Shown: one piece after another, positions 12,726 to 25,503 of the stretch
How the letters are laid out: each line of letters begins with the position of its first letter
Position numbering within the stretch: the stretch's first letter is position 1
Source: Polytrichum commune
Lineage: Eukaryota; Streptophyta; Polytrichopsida; Polytrichales; Polytrichaceae
DNA: 64,000 nucleotides
Assembly (NCBI GenBank): GCA_950295325.1
Contig: OX485807.1
Location: 17,825,666-17,889,665 of the forward strand
Reading direction: 5' to 3'
The notes under the pieces: model-generated
What the model saw: only the letters and a program-made list of their open reading frames with translations
The model's database searches: none
Told to the model about the DNA's origin: nothing
Made by a program: the position numbers and the translations under genes

Positions 12726-15700
12726 AGGTCTTGGGTGTGATCTTCTTTACTGGTATTTGCTTTTGGCTAACTTAACTGCGCGGAATGAAATGGTAACGAA
12801 GTTTTCGCAGCTTTGCAGTGCGACCTGAGTCATCTTCAGGCTCACCCGGTAAGCTAGGCTACCCCCCTGTAGCTGACGGAGCGACAACGTGGACGAAGCT
12901 GGCGTACGTGGCGCGCCTTTATTGGTGGCGAGGAGACCGACCCACCTACAAACCTACCTCAAACCTGCCTACCAAGAATTAATTTTTTGCCGACAACCCC
13001 GCTTCTCGTATGATAGGAAACACACGATTAGCACGAGATGGTAACCAAGTCTAAATCAAGGACATAGCCACTTTCTTCATGGTTTTTGGAGATCATATGA
13101 ATACCTTCTTCATTATCAAAGTGGAGATTCTTGTGCTCGGTAATTGGTCATATAAGTCCTTTCAATTATGTAGGTTATCGTATTTTGAGCATGTTGTCCA
13201 ATTTGTTTCTTTTTTGTATAGATTTTTGGAGCCACAATTTCTTATCACGTATCACTCGAATATAAGTGTCTAATTAAGATAAGTATCCATGTTAGATATG
13301 TCCACCAAAGTCAATCTTGAAATTCAATATGTTTTTAATGTGTGTGTGTGTGTGTGAAAGAGCTAACTAATCTTGTCCAGATTAGAGTCTTGTTACAATA
13401 GGTCATGTCACACCTAGTGTCAAGTTATGTTATGTAAGAATCTGACAACATACATCCCTGTTTGAATAGGGTCTCAATAGTTTCTTGGTACAATATTCCA
13501 TAACCCTCTTTGTCTAATCTCACACTGTTCCTTCATACTTAAATGGGTGTTAGGATTGGTCTGGTTGAATAAACCCCACTCGTAAAAGCATATTTACTTT
13601 GACTGTTTGACCATTTCCTATTTCGTACTGCTGATACGTCTTGAATGTAATTGCTGATTTACAATTCTCTTTCTGTTCACCACCCATATGTCCTGAAATA
13701 GATATATATACAAATCTCAGTATTAGCCTCCCCTTAAGGGTCATAGCTATCTCAGATGGTTTCTGCGGGAACCCACAAAAAACTCAGTATATCGTGTCCT
13801 TTGGTATAGAGGGTTTTAGATGTCGTTCATAAAACCATGTACCACCCTTTAAACGAGGCTGGAAATATCTATTATTCCTTACTGCAGGGGTTAATCTTTG
13901 AAGAAACCCTCTAAGCAGTTCAAGTTAGTCCGTATAAGTCTGTTCCAAGCACCCAATCTCACTTCGATATGACTTTGCATCCTGTTTTGGGAAACTGCTT
14001 ATGAGACACTCGGGTTATGAGAGCAAATAGTGCTGTGTACATTCTTACGTCTGTATAAACAAACCTATCACTTCCTGGGTTGTCATAAGACAAAATACCT
14101 ACTCACTCAGCTTATTCACCATGTAATTCTATATCAATATAGCTTACATGTTCAAAGTTTATATGATGTTAGTTCCATCCACTGTCTTATTTATGTTCCT
14201 GATTCCTCAATGGGTAACAAGAACGATCAGGTTCAGCCTCTGGCTTCTTTCATAAAGTGTATGAAAGGTTTTCCTTCATGAGGTCGTTAGTCAAGACTGA
14301 AGAGCAACAAGGGTCCTCTGATTATACCAGAGTGTGGCTGTCTGCTTTGTGTATATATTATCTTTTGACATTATATCACAGGACAGCTGACTCCTATTTT
14401 AAACCCATCAACTACTTCGAACAGTACGTTCTCATGCCACCCTTCAGACTAATCAGAGCCTTCTCCTGTCATCTGGTGTATGGGTCTATCAAGGACAGAA
14501 GGACTTTACATCTCAAATCCCTTCGTTACATTACATCTTTCTTATCAGCAGAGCACGAGTAATTCGTCGACCTATATTCATCAAATCTCATCTCCGAAAA
14601 AATTGATATTATACAGGGTATAAGTCTGTTTTAACCAATCCTCAGATAAGAGGTGGTATCTCCTATATATACCTATTGTTTATACGTCACAATCTTCAAT
14701 CGGGGTAATCCCTGTTACACCCAGTAATATTGTATCTACCCATATGTATTACTTGCTCAATATTAAAAGTCAGTATAGACTGTATATACTTAATCGATGC
14801 ATTCCCCGTTAGTCATGCAATCAATTTACTCTCATTCAGAAACTCTTTCGAACATACCTTATGAGAGTTACATTCAATCTGCAGCTCTGTTCTCTTGTTT
14901 TCTCACCTTACAGATGCCTCATAGAAGTAGTAATTGTCTATCAGCAAGAATTCTTGTTTATGAAAATGTAAAAGCATAGACACTGCAGGTATCCATGTGA
15001 ACTGCTGACTACGAATCTTTTTCCGTATGTTCATAGAACCATCCTGCTTTATGTCAATTGACAGGTGCAGGTTATTAATCAGCTTATAGAGTATGTAAAT
15101 TGTAGTATATCAAGTAAGATACTACTCATGATCACTTTTATGAGTTTTCAAAGAGAAATGTCTAGAAAAATGTAATGAGAGGACAGTTTCTTCGTAAGGT
15201 GCGCAACACTTGTAGAAGAGGTCCTCACCTGTGCCCATGCTCCCCACAATTACCATGAAGTATGTTAGTAGAGTGTACATCAGGTGTCAACGGACCTCTT
15301 ACTTGTTATCGATGTCAACAAGGCTACAATACCTTCTTGGAAATAGGTAAATATATGTATATATAGCATACTATTTAATATCATATAATCTTGAATCAAG
15401 AATTGATAATATATAAGCCAAAGGTCGAGTATCACGTACGGGTGTTCACATTCCATCTCTAGCGTGGTTAGTATACTTATAAGAAGTTTCCTAGTCCCAC
15501 ACCTTGAAGTCTTCCTGAGATGAACTATTATTGTTCATCTTGACACTCTTTAAGGGATCTTTGCCCATTGAATTGGTGCTTCAGAGCCTCGTTCTGTATT
15601 GCAAGTGTTTAAACAGTAGTCGTAATACGGTGATCACAACGGATCATGTATACAGCAGTAACAGGCTAGTTTCGCCACTTCACTCAAATTATGGGAACCA

Positions 15701-16991
15701 CACAATCTGTCTACCTCAACTCACAGAAGCTGGTCAGTGTGCATCTCTTGGCACTGTGTGTTTCTACGAGCTGCTCATAAGCTAGGCGCGACTATCGGAG
15801 ATGTCCTCCTGTCTAGCCCCTTCTTACTTATATAGTTATTTTATGCTTTTGATGGGCTGCCCGTCAGATATTTTTTAGGGTGTGGAGCTCGTGGTTCCAG
15901 ATTTTCAAGAAATAGAGAGAGCTGACTTTTCAACGCTTTTTGCAAAGCTTGAACTTCCTCTTTTCAGAGGCCTAATCCTTCAATGTCTTCTTCATTGCAA
16001 TGCAAGGGTGGGTGGGTGGGAACTTTTTCATAACCCTCATTACCTCAAATCAAACCTTCTCATCATATCGTTTTAAGGCTAAGTATGTTCAATGCTCTTT
16101 GTAAACGCCCATGTCTAATTGTATGTAAACAATACAAACATGTAATAATGCGATATACTGTACTTTCATAAGTATTTGTATCATACTTAGGGTTTCAGTA
16201 CTCATACATAGTTCCTAAGTACTCAAAAACAAATTGTGGCTGACCCCATCATACCTTTGTAGATCTAATTACCTCTCTTCATGCATTGCTCCAACAAGGA
16301 TGTACCCTAACTATTATATATATGGAAAACATACCAGGAGATATGCCTAGTAGTATCAACCAAAAGGAATACATAAAATGTCATATTCACAATACTTCGT
16401 AGTATTGTAAGTGTGAAGGGCCTGCCTCACCTGTGCCCATGCAACCAACCAACAAATAATTGAGGATTAGTTACGTACACGAGGTAAATAACAGCAGGAC
16501 CCAGTTGTTATCCATGTCACACACATCAAACTTACATTACATGCATATTAGTATTGCTAGTAGTAACACTCATTACAAAATGTCAAATGGGTGTTCAAAC
16601 CTGTTCTTTAGCCATGATTGTATCACCACAAGTAGAATGCTCTCCTTTGTGAATAGCCTAAGTATCCTCTACTTCACTTAGCACACGTATCTAGTATCCC
16701 AGCAAGTGTGCTCCAAGTTACCTCACCAAGCCCTTGTGCGAATGGTAAAAAAGAGCCTCTTTTAGGGTTTACGGGTTTATATTGGAGATCTTACCCAAGG
16801 TAAGTTCTGTACAACCCTAATTTTACCACGTGTTAGGGATGTGTTCTACATCCTTAACCCTAGTCACCTTGTATCATTCATCTATACTTATGAACACTTA
16901 GTCCATACAGTAACTACTTTTTTATTTATGTGTGCATGATAGGTATAAAGTAAAGGAATACAAGCTTAAACAAAATATATGGCTTTAAACA

Positions 16992-16995
16992 AGAG

Positions 16996-17034
<39 letters not shown>
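16992..17034. repeat. (GA)n microsatellite
   Basis: About 21 GA units in a row. The RERERE-type ORF across it is an artefact of the repeat. Confidence 0.95.
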
Positions 17035-17038
<4 letters not shown>

Positions 17039-17184
17039 GCCACTAGCATGAAATTTGATGATGTTCACCTTGAAACACATTGTCTTTTTTTCAAAGGCAA
17101 ACATGTGCAAACAAGTCACCCCACACCTAAAGCACATGGGCCTTATGTGGTCATTGTTCTTATTTGGATAGTTGTATTTGCATG

Positions 17185-17530
17185 GTACCTATATGGCAAG
17201 GCTTGGTGTTAAGAACGGACATCAGAAAGACAAGTGTCGTAATGAATTGTACTAAGTGCTCAAAATGTTGACATCATTCTATGTTAACCTAATTAAACAA
17301 CTAAGATGGCCTATGTGATCACTTGAGGAGAACAATAATCTTCAATTGACCTTTTACAAGGTTTTCATCACAATTCCAACATTGAAAGTTGACATGACAA
17401 CCTTCACGATGTATAATTGCTATCATGACAAGATTGTTCCCAATCCAATAGTCATAAATGTATGTGGAGTTGGAAGTACCTTATGTTCCCAAAAAGTCAG
17501 TTCAAAATATGTTGAATCTCCACTATGATT
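17185..17530 (+). repeat. Dispersed repeat, copy 1 (second copy at 33900-34260)
   Basis: Blocks shared in the same order with 33900-34260 include AAGGCTTG followed by GTTAAGAA and GGACA, then TTGAAAGTTGACATGACA against TTGAAACTCAAGATGACA, then a GGAGTTGG stretch. The copies are clearly related but diverged. No transposase or terminal repeats were recognised, so the class is unknown. Confidence 0.55.
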
Positions 17531-19568
17531 GGGTGGATTGTAATGGTGGGTGCATTAAGATCAAGCTCTAGAAGTCACCCATAGGAGCTCTATTCCAACC
17601 TTTAGTGGTTAACCCTCGTAGTCTCCTTGAGATTTGTGATAAGACATTGGTTTTAAGCCACCCCTCACCTTTCTCTAATCGTACTAGCATAACCAACACA
17701 ATTGTTGAGTGGGTCAGCAAGCAAAAATTGTTGACTATTGTCTCAACTTCAATTGTTATAAAGTAGTTATTAGCTATCGAGCAAATTGATATGATACCTT
17801 CGCAACACTTTATGCACATTTAAGAAATAACAAAAGTAATACAACTAGATGCATTTACTTGCAACATTTTGTGTAACATCCCCCCCCCCCCCCCATGCCC
17901 AAAAAATGAAATGAAATAAAAAATAAATGCCCGCAAGTTGCCTAATGAGAGAGGGTTTCAAAGTAGCCCGTTTGAGTTGCTTGAAAAGATTATTAAGTTA
18001 TTGTAGTTCAATCCCTCAAAAACTAATTACATTGAAAGTGGGCCAAGGCCTAAATTCAAGAACCCGTTCTTTTGTGATTTGCATGGTTTTGCACCTTATT
18101 GTGAAGATCCTTCGTTATTGGGGATTATCTATGCTTTGTATTGGATCCCTGACTAAAGTTTCTTCTTACATAGGGAACCACATCATATAAATTATGCTCA
18201 CATATTGGACTTGCCTATCAAATTGACAAATTAGTCATGCAACCCAATGATGAGCTCTAGATAATGGCATTCACTTACTTCAACAAACACTTTTACTTGA
18301 ATGGTCTTGGCTATTGTTTGTAGTGTAGAGTGCTTCGGAAATGCTGAACTTGAACCCAATTTATAACTGTTGTTCATTCAGTACTTATGATTCCTCAATA
18401 TTTATGTCCAATGGTACACTTTGCCAAACACATGTAAAAAAAGTAACCACCCTTAATAGTGCTCTTTTCCCAAAAACACAATACCATATTCACAATACGA
18501 TTTGGTATACAACTCATTTTCTTATGTATTTAACTAATCATATGCATATATCTGGCCAATTGGTTAGCCACTGTCCAGTCAACTTCATGTTCTCTTTGGT
18601 GGTTGGTCCTTATTAGTCCTTAGCCTTAGCGAGTTCCATTGTATAGCATCTAAGTTACTACAATATTTCATGTCTTCAGCAAGCCTCCTAGTCATAACAT
18701 AGTGAATTTAAATTCATGTTCAATATATAAAGTGAAATAATATCAACTAATATAAAACATTAGTTGCTCTTACCTTGGACCTTGGCTACCTGTCAATCCC
18801 TTGAGCCTATAAAACTAATTAGTACCATTACACAGTGACATTAGTATTGTATTTTTGCTCACAAATTGACACTTAAAAGGTCAAAGGGCTCAATATATGG
18901 CCTATATACACAGTTCTTTAGAATCTTCATGGAGCCTTAATCTCAAAAAAAATGTATATTGGATTAATAAGTTTATTAAGTGCATTATTGAATGTCAAGG
19001 AGAAAACGTAAGGTGCCTTCATATCCAACAGGTGCCTCAAAGACAAAATTTCGAATGTGGCAGACTAATTTGTCACACACCGTCAGACACCCATAAATGC
19101 CATTCTAGATACACAACCAGTTTATGAGTCACAGAATGTGCACTTTATATTGAGATCCCGTGAGCATACAAACCCAATCTCAACTTTCTCAATGACATCC
19201 ATCATGCTTGTGCAAAACAGTCTACAATGAAGTCCCCCATGTGCATAGCAAGATTGGCTTCATCTTTGAAGTAAAATAAAGAAGTGAAGCAGGAATGCAA
19301 TATTGTCCAAGAGCAGCACGCATTTGAATGTTTTATAAAGCTTATAAAACTCCATTGGGAAAGAATCTGAAGCTGCATACCATACCTACTCTTTAATACC
19401 TCTTTATACACATCTACTGCAAACAGAAGAATGGGTTTTGTTTCTTGAGAACTAACTGACAGGAAGAAATGTGAACCTATCTACAGAGACTTTGACTCTA
19501 CCAGCTCAACAACTCAAGGCAAGATATTACAGTGCATCTTCTGCTTAAGATGACCATAACCAAATGTG

Positions 19569-20384
19569 CTAACTTTTTGAGGCAGAACTACTAGCTACAG
19601 GAACATCAATGATGGGTGGTGGGCAACTTCCTGCAGGTGGAGGCGTGCTATCAGGGCTGTACCAGCCCATGTTTACAGCCAAATCCTCGACCGCAACCTT
19701 GGCCACATCTTGTCGAACTCCAATATCTGTTGCATATCTACTGAAACAATAAACTCCCGCAGTGACAGCAGCAAATCCCCAGGGGCTTGTCATCAAAAAT
19801 CTTAAGGGGGAGGAGACCACTGCAGCAAAGGGCGCTCCAATAACAGAAGCTGCTTGACCGGACCGTCCGATCATGTTGCGCTCCACAACTAACAGTCCAG
19901 TCTTGCAGTAGATAGCAAAGTCTTCACAATTGTTGTGAAAGATGTGATACAGCCCAAATCCATTGTTGAGAAGGTACGTTGCACGGTGCAGCACGGCTTC
20001 AGAAGCATCAGATTTGGCAAGGGTGCAGGTACCTCCCCGTGCTTTTGCGAAGAAAGTCACTGGGTCAATGTTATATTCAAATCGATACAAGGGACCTCCA
20101 AGAAGGAAACAATCCAGACACGAGTGCACAACACCATTGCTGTTGCCTTCCATCCCACACTTTTCACACTTTTCAAGTGCTGCAGTTGGTCTTGAGCTTG
20201 CCAAAAGAACATCAAGGACAGTACCAGTGCCCAGTTCTTCATCTCGGCCTCGTGTAAAATGGATAACCTTGTCATTCCCTGCATAAATGCCATGATGGGC
20301 ATATGTGTAGGCCGACCTCCAAGAATATATATGATCACCAGGCTGCACCTGGGCTTTGGTCACTCTATTGGAGAGGACCCCCAT
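19569..20384 (-). CDS. NC (LRAT-like) domain protein, 271 aa, intronless CDS
   Basis: Member of the plant NC-domain family, which has the LRAT/NlpC-P60 circularly permuted papain-like fold; substrates in plants are unknown. Visible: [10 protein letters not shown] near residue 14, His30/His31 in HHGIYAG (catalytic His region), KVIHFTRG at 39-46, and the catalytic Cys153 in [10 protein letters not shown]. Between them lie two CxxC pairs (C73/C76 and C89/C92) that could bind zinc. Residues about 165-210 are hydrophobic with Gly/Ala and may contact membrane. The C-terminal tail is Pro/Ser-rich. I chose the ATG at 20384 because family members begin MGVLSNR; in-frame ATGs at 20390 and 20417 also exist. 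A splice-acceptor-like CATGCAG just upstream suggests a 5'UTR intron. Identification is secure, biochemical role unknown. Confidence 0.9.
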   Translation of the reverse strand: MGVLSNRVTKAQVQPGDHIYSWRSAYTYAHHGIYAGNDKVIHFTRGRDEELGTGTVLDVLLASSRPTAALEKCEKCGMEGNSNGVVHSCLDCFLLGGPLYRFEYNIDPVTFFAKARGGTCTLAKSDASEAVLHRATYLLNNGFGLYHIFHNNCEDFAIYCKTGLLVVERNMIGRSGQAASVIGAPFAAVVSSPLRFLMTSPWGFAAVTAGVYCFSRYATDIGVRQDVAKVAVEDLAVNMGWYSPDSTPPPAGSCPPPIIDVPVASSSASKS

Positions 20385-20978
20385 GATCATTTTCCCTGCA
20401 TGGAATGGTGCTTCCATGGCTGTTGATACCTGGGGTGGAACCCGAGGCACCCCACGCCTTTTTAGAGCACGAACCCTGCTCTTAAAAAAGTCCACCTTGA
20501 CAAGCTTGCACAGACAACTGAAGTGATGTGGAGTTTCACAAACGCCAAACAATTCTATCACCCAGACTCCAGCTGGAAGTGGGCTTCAGGATCAAACATT
20601 TCCACCGGGAAAAAATTGGTATTGCAACTTAATCCTTTTTTAAACTCCCACTTCCCCACCTCAGTATGAAAATCTGTATCAAGAATCCTCTGGCCAACCA
20701 CAACAAGGTATAAGAAACAGCGTAAACATCCATTACACGCAAACATCCCAAACAGCCTACAAACCCTTGAAGATACGCTCCTCATAAGCACTTGGACAAA
20801 GACATCTATATATGTAATTGAAACCAAGATGAAAAACAGGGAAAATATACTGAAACGGGTCACTGGTTGCAAAATAGCCCAAGTCACTTGAATCAAGTGG
20901 GAGACTAGAGGTCTTCGCTCATGAAGCTCGAATGCATTCACTGCATAATTGTCTCCATAATTGAGCTCGAATAACTTA

Positions 20979-21511
20979 GGCCCCCTTGACACTAGAGCTC
21001 GATTTGGAAGCTTGAGTTGAGAGCTCAAAGGAGGAGCCTTTTCATTGGCGGGCTGCCTCTTACGCATGCTTTCTTACTCAAATCCACTTTACACACGAGC
21101 TCTCAACTTGAGAGCTCGAAATGTTTTTCCAGACTTGCATTGCTTAAACAACACCTTGATGGATCCCATAAGGAATGACTACAACAAGCTCTCGGTCATT
21201 TTTGGCAAGCTACCTCTTGAGGTAGCTTAGGAAATGTTGAGAGTTTGGGCTCTCGTTTTGTGGGCCCCAACCCAAAGGGCTTTCAAGCACTCTTTGGATT
21301 GTCACGAATGCTTATTTTTTTAGTATCCTTCCCCTCTTACTATCTCACTTTGAGCATGGCCACTTAGACTTGCTCAAACTATTGAGAGCTTAAAGAGTTG
21401 TCAAGCGCTCGATAGCTCGAGCTTTGGATGAAAGCCTGTCAACTCCAAGTATCGCACTCCCTAATATTGCAAGTTCGAGCTCTCAACTCGAGCTTTAGTG
21501 TCAAAGGGCCC
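20979..21511. mobile_element. PIF/Harbinger-like MITE, 533 bp, TTA target duplication
   Basis: Left end GGCCCCCTTGACACT matches the reverse complement of the right end, GGGCCCTTTGACACT, at 13 of 15 bases. The similarity continues inward (GAGCTCGA words). TTA flanks both ends (20976-20978 and 21512-21514). There is no transposase inside, so it is non-autonomous. It sits upstream of the NC-domain gene, probably in its leader intron. Confidence 0.7.
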
Positions 21512-22454
21512 TTATGATCTAATATTTAGCGCTCTTCCTGTCCGCTGCTGACTACTGCCCCATGAGCTCCATGAGTAAGAGCACCCTTTGATATCTCTTT
21601 ACTTTTTTTCCTTCTCCATTATAATCACAAAGTTTGCACCCGGGGACAAGTTGCACTGCTGCGCACCTTTGCATGTGTCTCTATTTGCAAGGTCGGAAGT
21701 GTTTTTGAACGTCCAGTGTTTTAAGAATGTGAACCTTAAACAAAACCCAACCCTAGCATGCCTTCAGAATGCAGCAAAGAGACAGGTAGCAGAAACGTGT
21801 GAATCTGAAGGTTGCCATGCCTACAGTACCAAAGTACTTGAACATAAGCATGAACTGAAAAATCCTATCAACTTCCTTCAATTCTATCGCCAGGAGGTTG
21901 TCATAGACAATTAAACTCTGCAAAGTTTGGAAATTCTCGTTTCACAGTGGACTAAGGTCCTTTCAGTCTACGGTTTCATGGTTGCTCCTGGTTAAGATTC
22001 ATCACTACTGACTCAACTTCAAACGCACGTAATCGTTTTCTCTCCACCTCCACATTCAACACAACAGAGAAAAACAACAACAAAACAACAACAAAAAGAC
22101 AAAATTCCAAACCCTGCCATAGATGACATCGGCAGCACATAAAAGCAGTCGTTCCGCAACAAATTCAGGCCCCTTTTCATTTCTAACAATTCCTTGACGT
22201 CATATTCACAAAGAAAAACATCTTCCACATTTAATTACAACCAAAAGAACAACCTCCACACTCTGCCAGCAACACTTGCAATATAAAATATATTCATATC
22301 CCCAAGAAAATGAACGCCTCCTCATCAACCTTAGACGACCACGTTCACTTCTCTTCCACACTCATGACCTTCATCCGAATTGCGGTTTCAACTCCACAAA
22401 GAAATCAAATACAATAGCAAGTGAAATCAAAGAATGAGGAGGGAAACTCACAGG

Positions 22455-22640
22455 TTGATGAAAATGGCGATCCGCAAGTGGCTAAGCTAGACGATCCGCC
22501 TGCCGCAGCGGCAAGTGAACTGAAGACCGGTGCAGCGACATGAACGGAATTTGTGCACATGCCGTCGGTCGGCGGTCGGTGCAACGTGCACAAAACCCTA
22601 TCTACGAAGCACGCTCCTTCCTTCCGCTTGCGAACTGGGG
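22455..22640 (-). promoter_or_regulatory. Possible leader exon and promoter of the NC-domain gene
   Basis: On the minus strand, a GC-richer segment ends at CAACCT followed by GTGAGTTT, a near-consensus donor at about 22452. The next good minus-strand acceptor before a gene is the CATGCAG just upstream of 20390. A ~2-kb 5'UTR intron joining them is plausible. This is inference from splice signals and base composition only. Confidence 0.3.
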
Positions 22641-22747
22641 CTTTCTGGTTCGCTGCGAGTGGAGTGGTCCCCAGGGTTGCAATTCGCAGAGGAGCCTTTC
22701 GAATTACTCCGCAAGGGCGTACAAACCAAGCCAATCGCATGGACACG

Positions 22748-22838
22748 CACGGACGGACGGACGGACGGATGGGTGGTTGGATGGATGGATGGATGGTTGG
22801 TTGGTTGGATGGATGGATGGTTGGTTGGTTGGATGGAT
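22748..22838. repeat. Tetranucleotide array (GGAC)n then GGAT/GGTT units
   Basis: Starts with GGAC units and changes to mixed GGAT and GGTT units. All six frames stay open across it, which produces the Gly/Trp/Met-rich and Pro/Ser/Thr-rich spurious ORFs nearby. Confidence 0.9.
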
Positions 22839-22952
22839 GCACTCTGTCCTAATTCATTTGGGGTGTTTCCCCAACCGCCTCACACTTGATCTTTCACATG
22901 ATGTGTCGCCCTCGTGGTATACACAATTTGAATGAAAAAATAGATAAGGATG

Positions 22953-24178
22953 GGGTTACACTAGGGTCCAAGACCAAAGAAACTCCAAAATCAAGAACTC
23001 TTATTGGTCTATAGTAAAGCCTTGGAGTCAAGGAGTTTACAATGGGGTCCAAGTTTAAGGGTTGGTTTAGACTACGTTGAAGAGGTACACCAGCTCATCG
23101 AGGATTTTAGCCCATAAAAAGGTTATTTAAGGCAACAGTTGGTGTAGCAAACATGATTGGAATAATAATAATAATAATATGAAATCCTCTAGTTGGAGTT
23201 CTCTGGAGGCCAAGTTTCTTGTCTGAGGGTTTTGAGGTTGCCCAAGAACTTGACCTCTCGACAAGTCCCTTAGCAAAAAAAATGTTGTCATGTTGACAAC
23301 CATGTCATTTTTCATCTTGCTTGAAGCTCTCCACCAAAAAGTCTTGGCCGTAGTGTAAACCCCAGCCAATGAAGAATCCAATTCATAGCAAATCATATTG
23401 CTTCATTCCCCTTAAATTCTTGACTAGAGTACTTCTTCATAGTATAGTCTAAACCAACCCTAAGGTATGAAAAAAATAAAGTGACGTTCATGTGGCATCA
23501 CTTCTTATCAAATCTCAGTGGTCCCAACTCAAGAAAATACTCTTCTTAGGTTGAGAACACTCTAACCCTTAAACCTCGGGAAGAAAATGTCTCATTTCAA
23601 GTTGTCAACATATTGAGTCACTGTCACAACTTCCATGTTATTTTTCACTTGCTTAATTAGGTGGTTTTATGTAGAAATTACTGGGACTTATATCACTAAA
23701 TATCACCTTTCAAAAAAAAATGTGTTGAGAAACTCTAAAATTACTACAATTTATGGTTTTCAAAGATATAAGTTATTATCATTGAACTCTAAGTTGTTTG
23801 AAAACAACTCAATAAAATGCCTATTGTGAGATAACACCTCAATATATTATCTAAACCAACATTTGTGTGTTTATAGCTCTAGTGTGGTGAATGGGATGAT
23901 ATAAGAGTGTTTCCAAACACTTGTTTTCAACGAATAACAATTATGCAACGTATACAAGAGTTTCAAAGCCGAACGGTTTTTGAATATTTTCAAGTTGTAT
24001 TGAAAGTATAGTTGAGAACCTACATTATGTTACTTATGCTTATAATTGGTTGAATCGAAGAACTATCTTCACTTTGACAGTTTGATCAGAGCGAGGACAT
24101 GATTTGTCCTCTTGCCTTTGAGATTTAAAAGGTATTTTGGACCCCAAGTTTCTTGGACTTGGACTTTGATGTAAACCC
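22953..24178. mobile_element. ~1.2-kb element with ~30-bp terminal inverted repeats
   Basis: The left end reads GGGTTACACTAGGGTCCAAG, then a CCAAAGAAAC block. The reverse complement of the right end reads GGGTTTACATCAAAGTCCAA, then a TCCAAGAAAC block. The alignment needs small gaps. No coding capacity was seen. A second element (23059-23460) is nested in it. The class is uncertain and the ends are approximate. Confidence 0.45.
23059..23460. mobile_element. MITE, 402 bp, 16-bp perfect TIR and TAA target duplication
   Basis: Left terminus GGGTTGGTTTAGACTA (23059-23074) is exactly repeated inverted at 23445-23460. TAA flanks both sides (23056-23058 and 23461-23463). A three-base TAA duplication with a GGG start is typical of PIF/Harbinger MITEs. 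The perfect termini suggest it is younger than its neighbours. Confidence 0.8.
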
Positions 24179-24952
24179 ATATTCTGAAATCCCTTTCTAA
24201 TAGATTGATTTATGATTAGTTATTATTATGTTTTTTGCCCTACTGTATGAGGAGGAACGGACGTGGATGACATGATTTGGTTGTTCATAACCAACTAATA
24301 TCGGTCTATGATATGTGTGATAAATTTATGTTGTTCATGAATGTTGACATTGTTGGTTTCAAATCAAATTTCGATTTGAAGACATAATTCCAAAACAACT
24401 CCTTCGTTATCACTTCTACGACTTGTATAGGTTGTTTTTAGGGTTGTTTGTGATAGGTGCACTCACCTCTGAAGATGGTATAATTGCCTAAGGCTTTAAA
24501 AGATCTTTTGGATTGAGTGTGGGTGTGCATATGAAATGATGCATTCCTTTCATTGATTACTTTGTACGAGCCATTTGGCAAAGTCCCTACACCATACCGT
24601 ACCATTCGACACAAACCTTGGGGAATCGTAGAAGACCAAAATGGATTTGGACTTGGTCCAAGTTTACTTCCCGATCACTTTACGTGATAGCCAACCATTC
24701 ATCGATATAAGCAAATGGCACACACCTAGAGCTTATCATTGGTTTCGACAACTCCCTTGTTGTTTTGATAGCCGGATTCGATATGTGTTCATACTATTGT
24801 AATTCTTCCTATTGTAAGACATGTATTAGGCAATCGTTCAAAGTGAAGAGAGGAAAAACTTATGAGCATTCTCAATAGCTATGAGAGTCCTTTGCATTAA
24901 GGAACACTTTACACATGAATGGCATGGTAGGGTTGTCATCGTGAAGTCTTTA

Positions 24953-25503
24953 GGGGCCCTTCACATTCATTCAAAATCACGACAAGGATATTACCATGGA
25001 TTTTAACCATTTGAAAACTTATATGGTCATTGGCCTTGAAGTGTAGTGTAAAGCCCTACACTAAACATTGTTTTATGTTTATGTAGGTCCCGTTTCGTAT
25101 AGGAAGATATAATAAACCAAAGGGTTGTGAGAGATGGAAAATGCCATGATCTTCGGGATTTGATGTTTGTCTTACGTGCCATAACTTTAACATTTGTTAA
25201 GCCTTTGTGGGATGGGCCTCTTCCCAAGGAATTGTAGGCCTCATTCCCAATAGTAATGGACCATTCCTTCATTGAGTAAAGGGTCCATCTTGGAAACATA
25301 GCTCATTCATGCCAGTCTCAATGCCACTCATGCCTAAGTTCTATCCAAAAAGGTGAGCTCCCCACTAGCTTAACAAACAAGTGGTCCAATGTGCAAAAAA
25401 CACGGAATACCATATAACATTATGCATTTGGTGACGTGAAGAATTCACGTAGACTTTTCATTCATTTGGAACATTCATATCAATCTCTAGTGTAAAGTGA
25501 GAC
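24953..25503. mobile_element. Diverged MITE, copy C of the family also at 37961 and 59747
   Basis: Ends are GGGGCCCTTCACATTCA on the left and, inverted, GTCTCACTTTACACTAGAG on the right. Interior words shared with the other copies include AATAAACCAAAGGGTTGTGAG against AATAAACCAATGGTTGTGAG, and ACGTAGACTTTTCAT against ATGTAGACTTTACAT. It is the most diverged of the three copies. No target duplication is clear. Confidence 0.55.

Larger units (their letters stand above)
12726..19568. other. Gene-poor interval, no gene supported
   Basis: Only short ORFs with no recognisable motif. About 12.80-12.96 kb is richer in CpG than its surroundings. 13.5-16.9 kb is pyrimidine-rich on this strand and may be a decayed transposable element. 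A diverged direct repeat around CTCACCTGTGCCCATGC occurs near 15225 and 16426. Simple repeats: (GT)n near 13337, (GA)n at 16992-17034 and a C run at 17881-17894. 17185-17530 belongs to a dispersed repeat family (separate entry). Confidence 0.6.

Noticed and set aside
14140-14560. Possible Ty1-copia reverse-transcriptase remnant (a YVPDSS...NKND stretch)
   Set aside because: One short resemblance to a YVDD-type motif, no RNase H or integrase motifs in order, and frames broken everywhere. Too weak to call.
13500-16900. Direct repeat around CTCACCTGTGCCCATGC as a pair of LTRs
   Set aside because: Similarity spans only about 100 diverged bases, and no primer-binding site or TG...CA ends were found.
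16979-17212. ORF with a poly-Arg-Glu tract
   Set aside because: Produced by the (GA)n microsatellite; no family similarity. The same applies to the ORFs at 36681 and 36970.
19935-20338. Plus- and minus-strand ORFs over the NC-domain gene
   Set aside because: Frame shadows of the real minus-strand coding sequence.
20558-21067. 169-codon minus-strand ORF upstream of the NC-domain gene
   Set aside because: No recognisable domain, it runs into a MITE terminus, and it overlaps the likely leader intron. Treated as chance.
22405-22889. Several overlapping ORFs of 99-145 codons on both strands
   Set aside because: Their length comes from the GGAC/GGAT tetranucleotide array, which is open in all frames.
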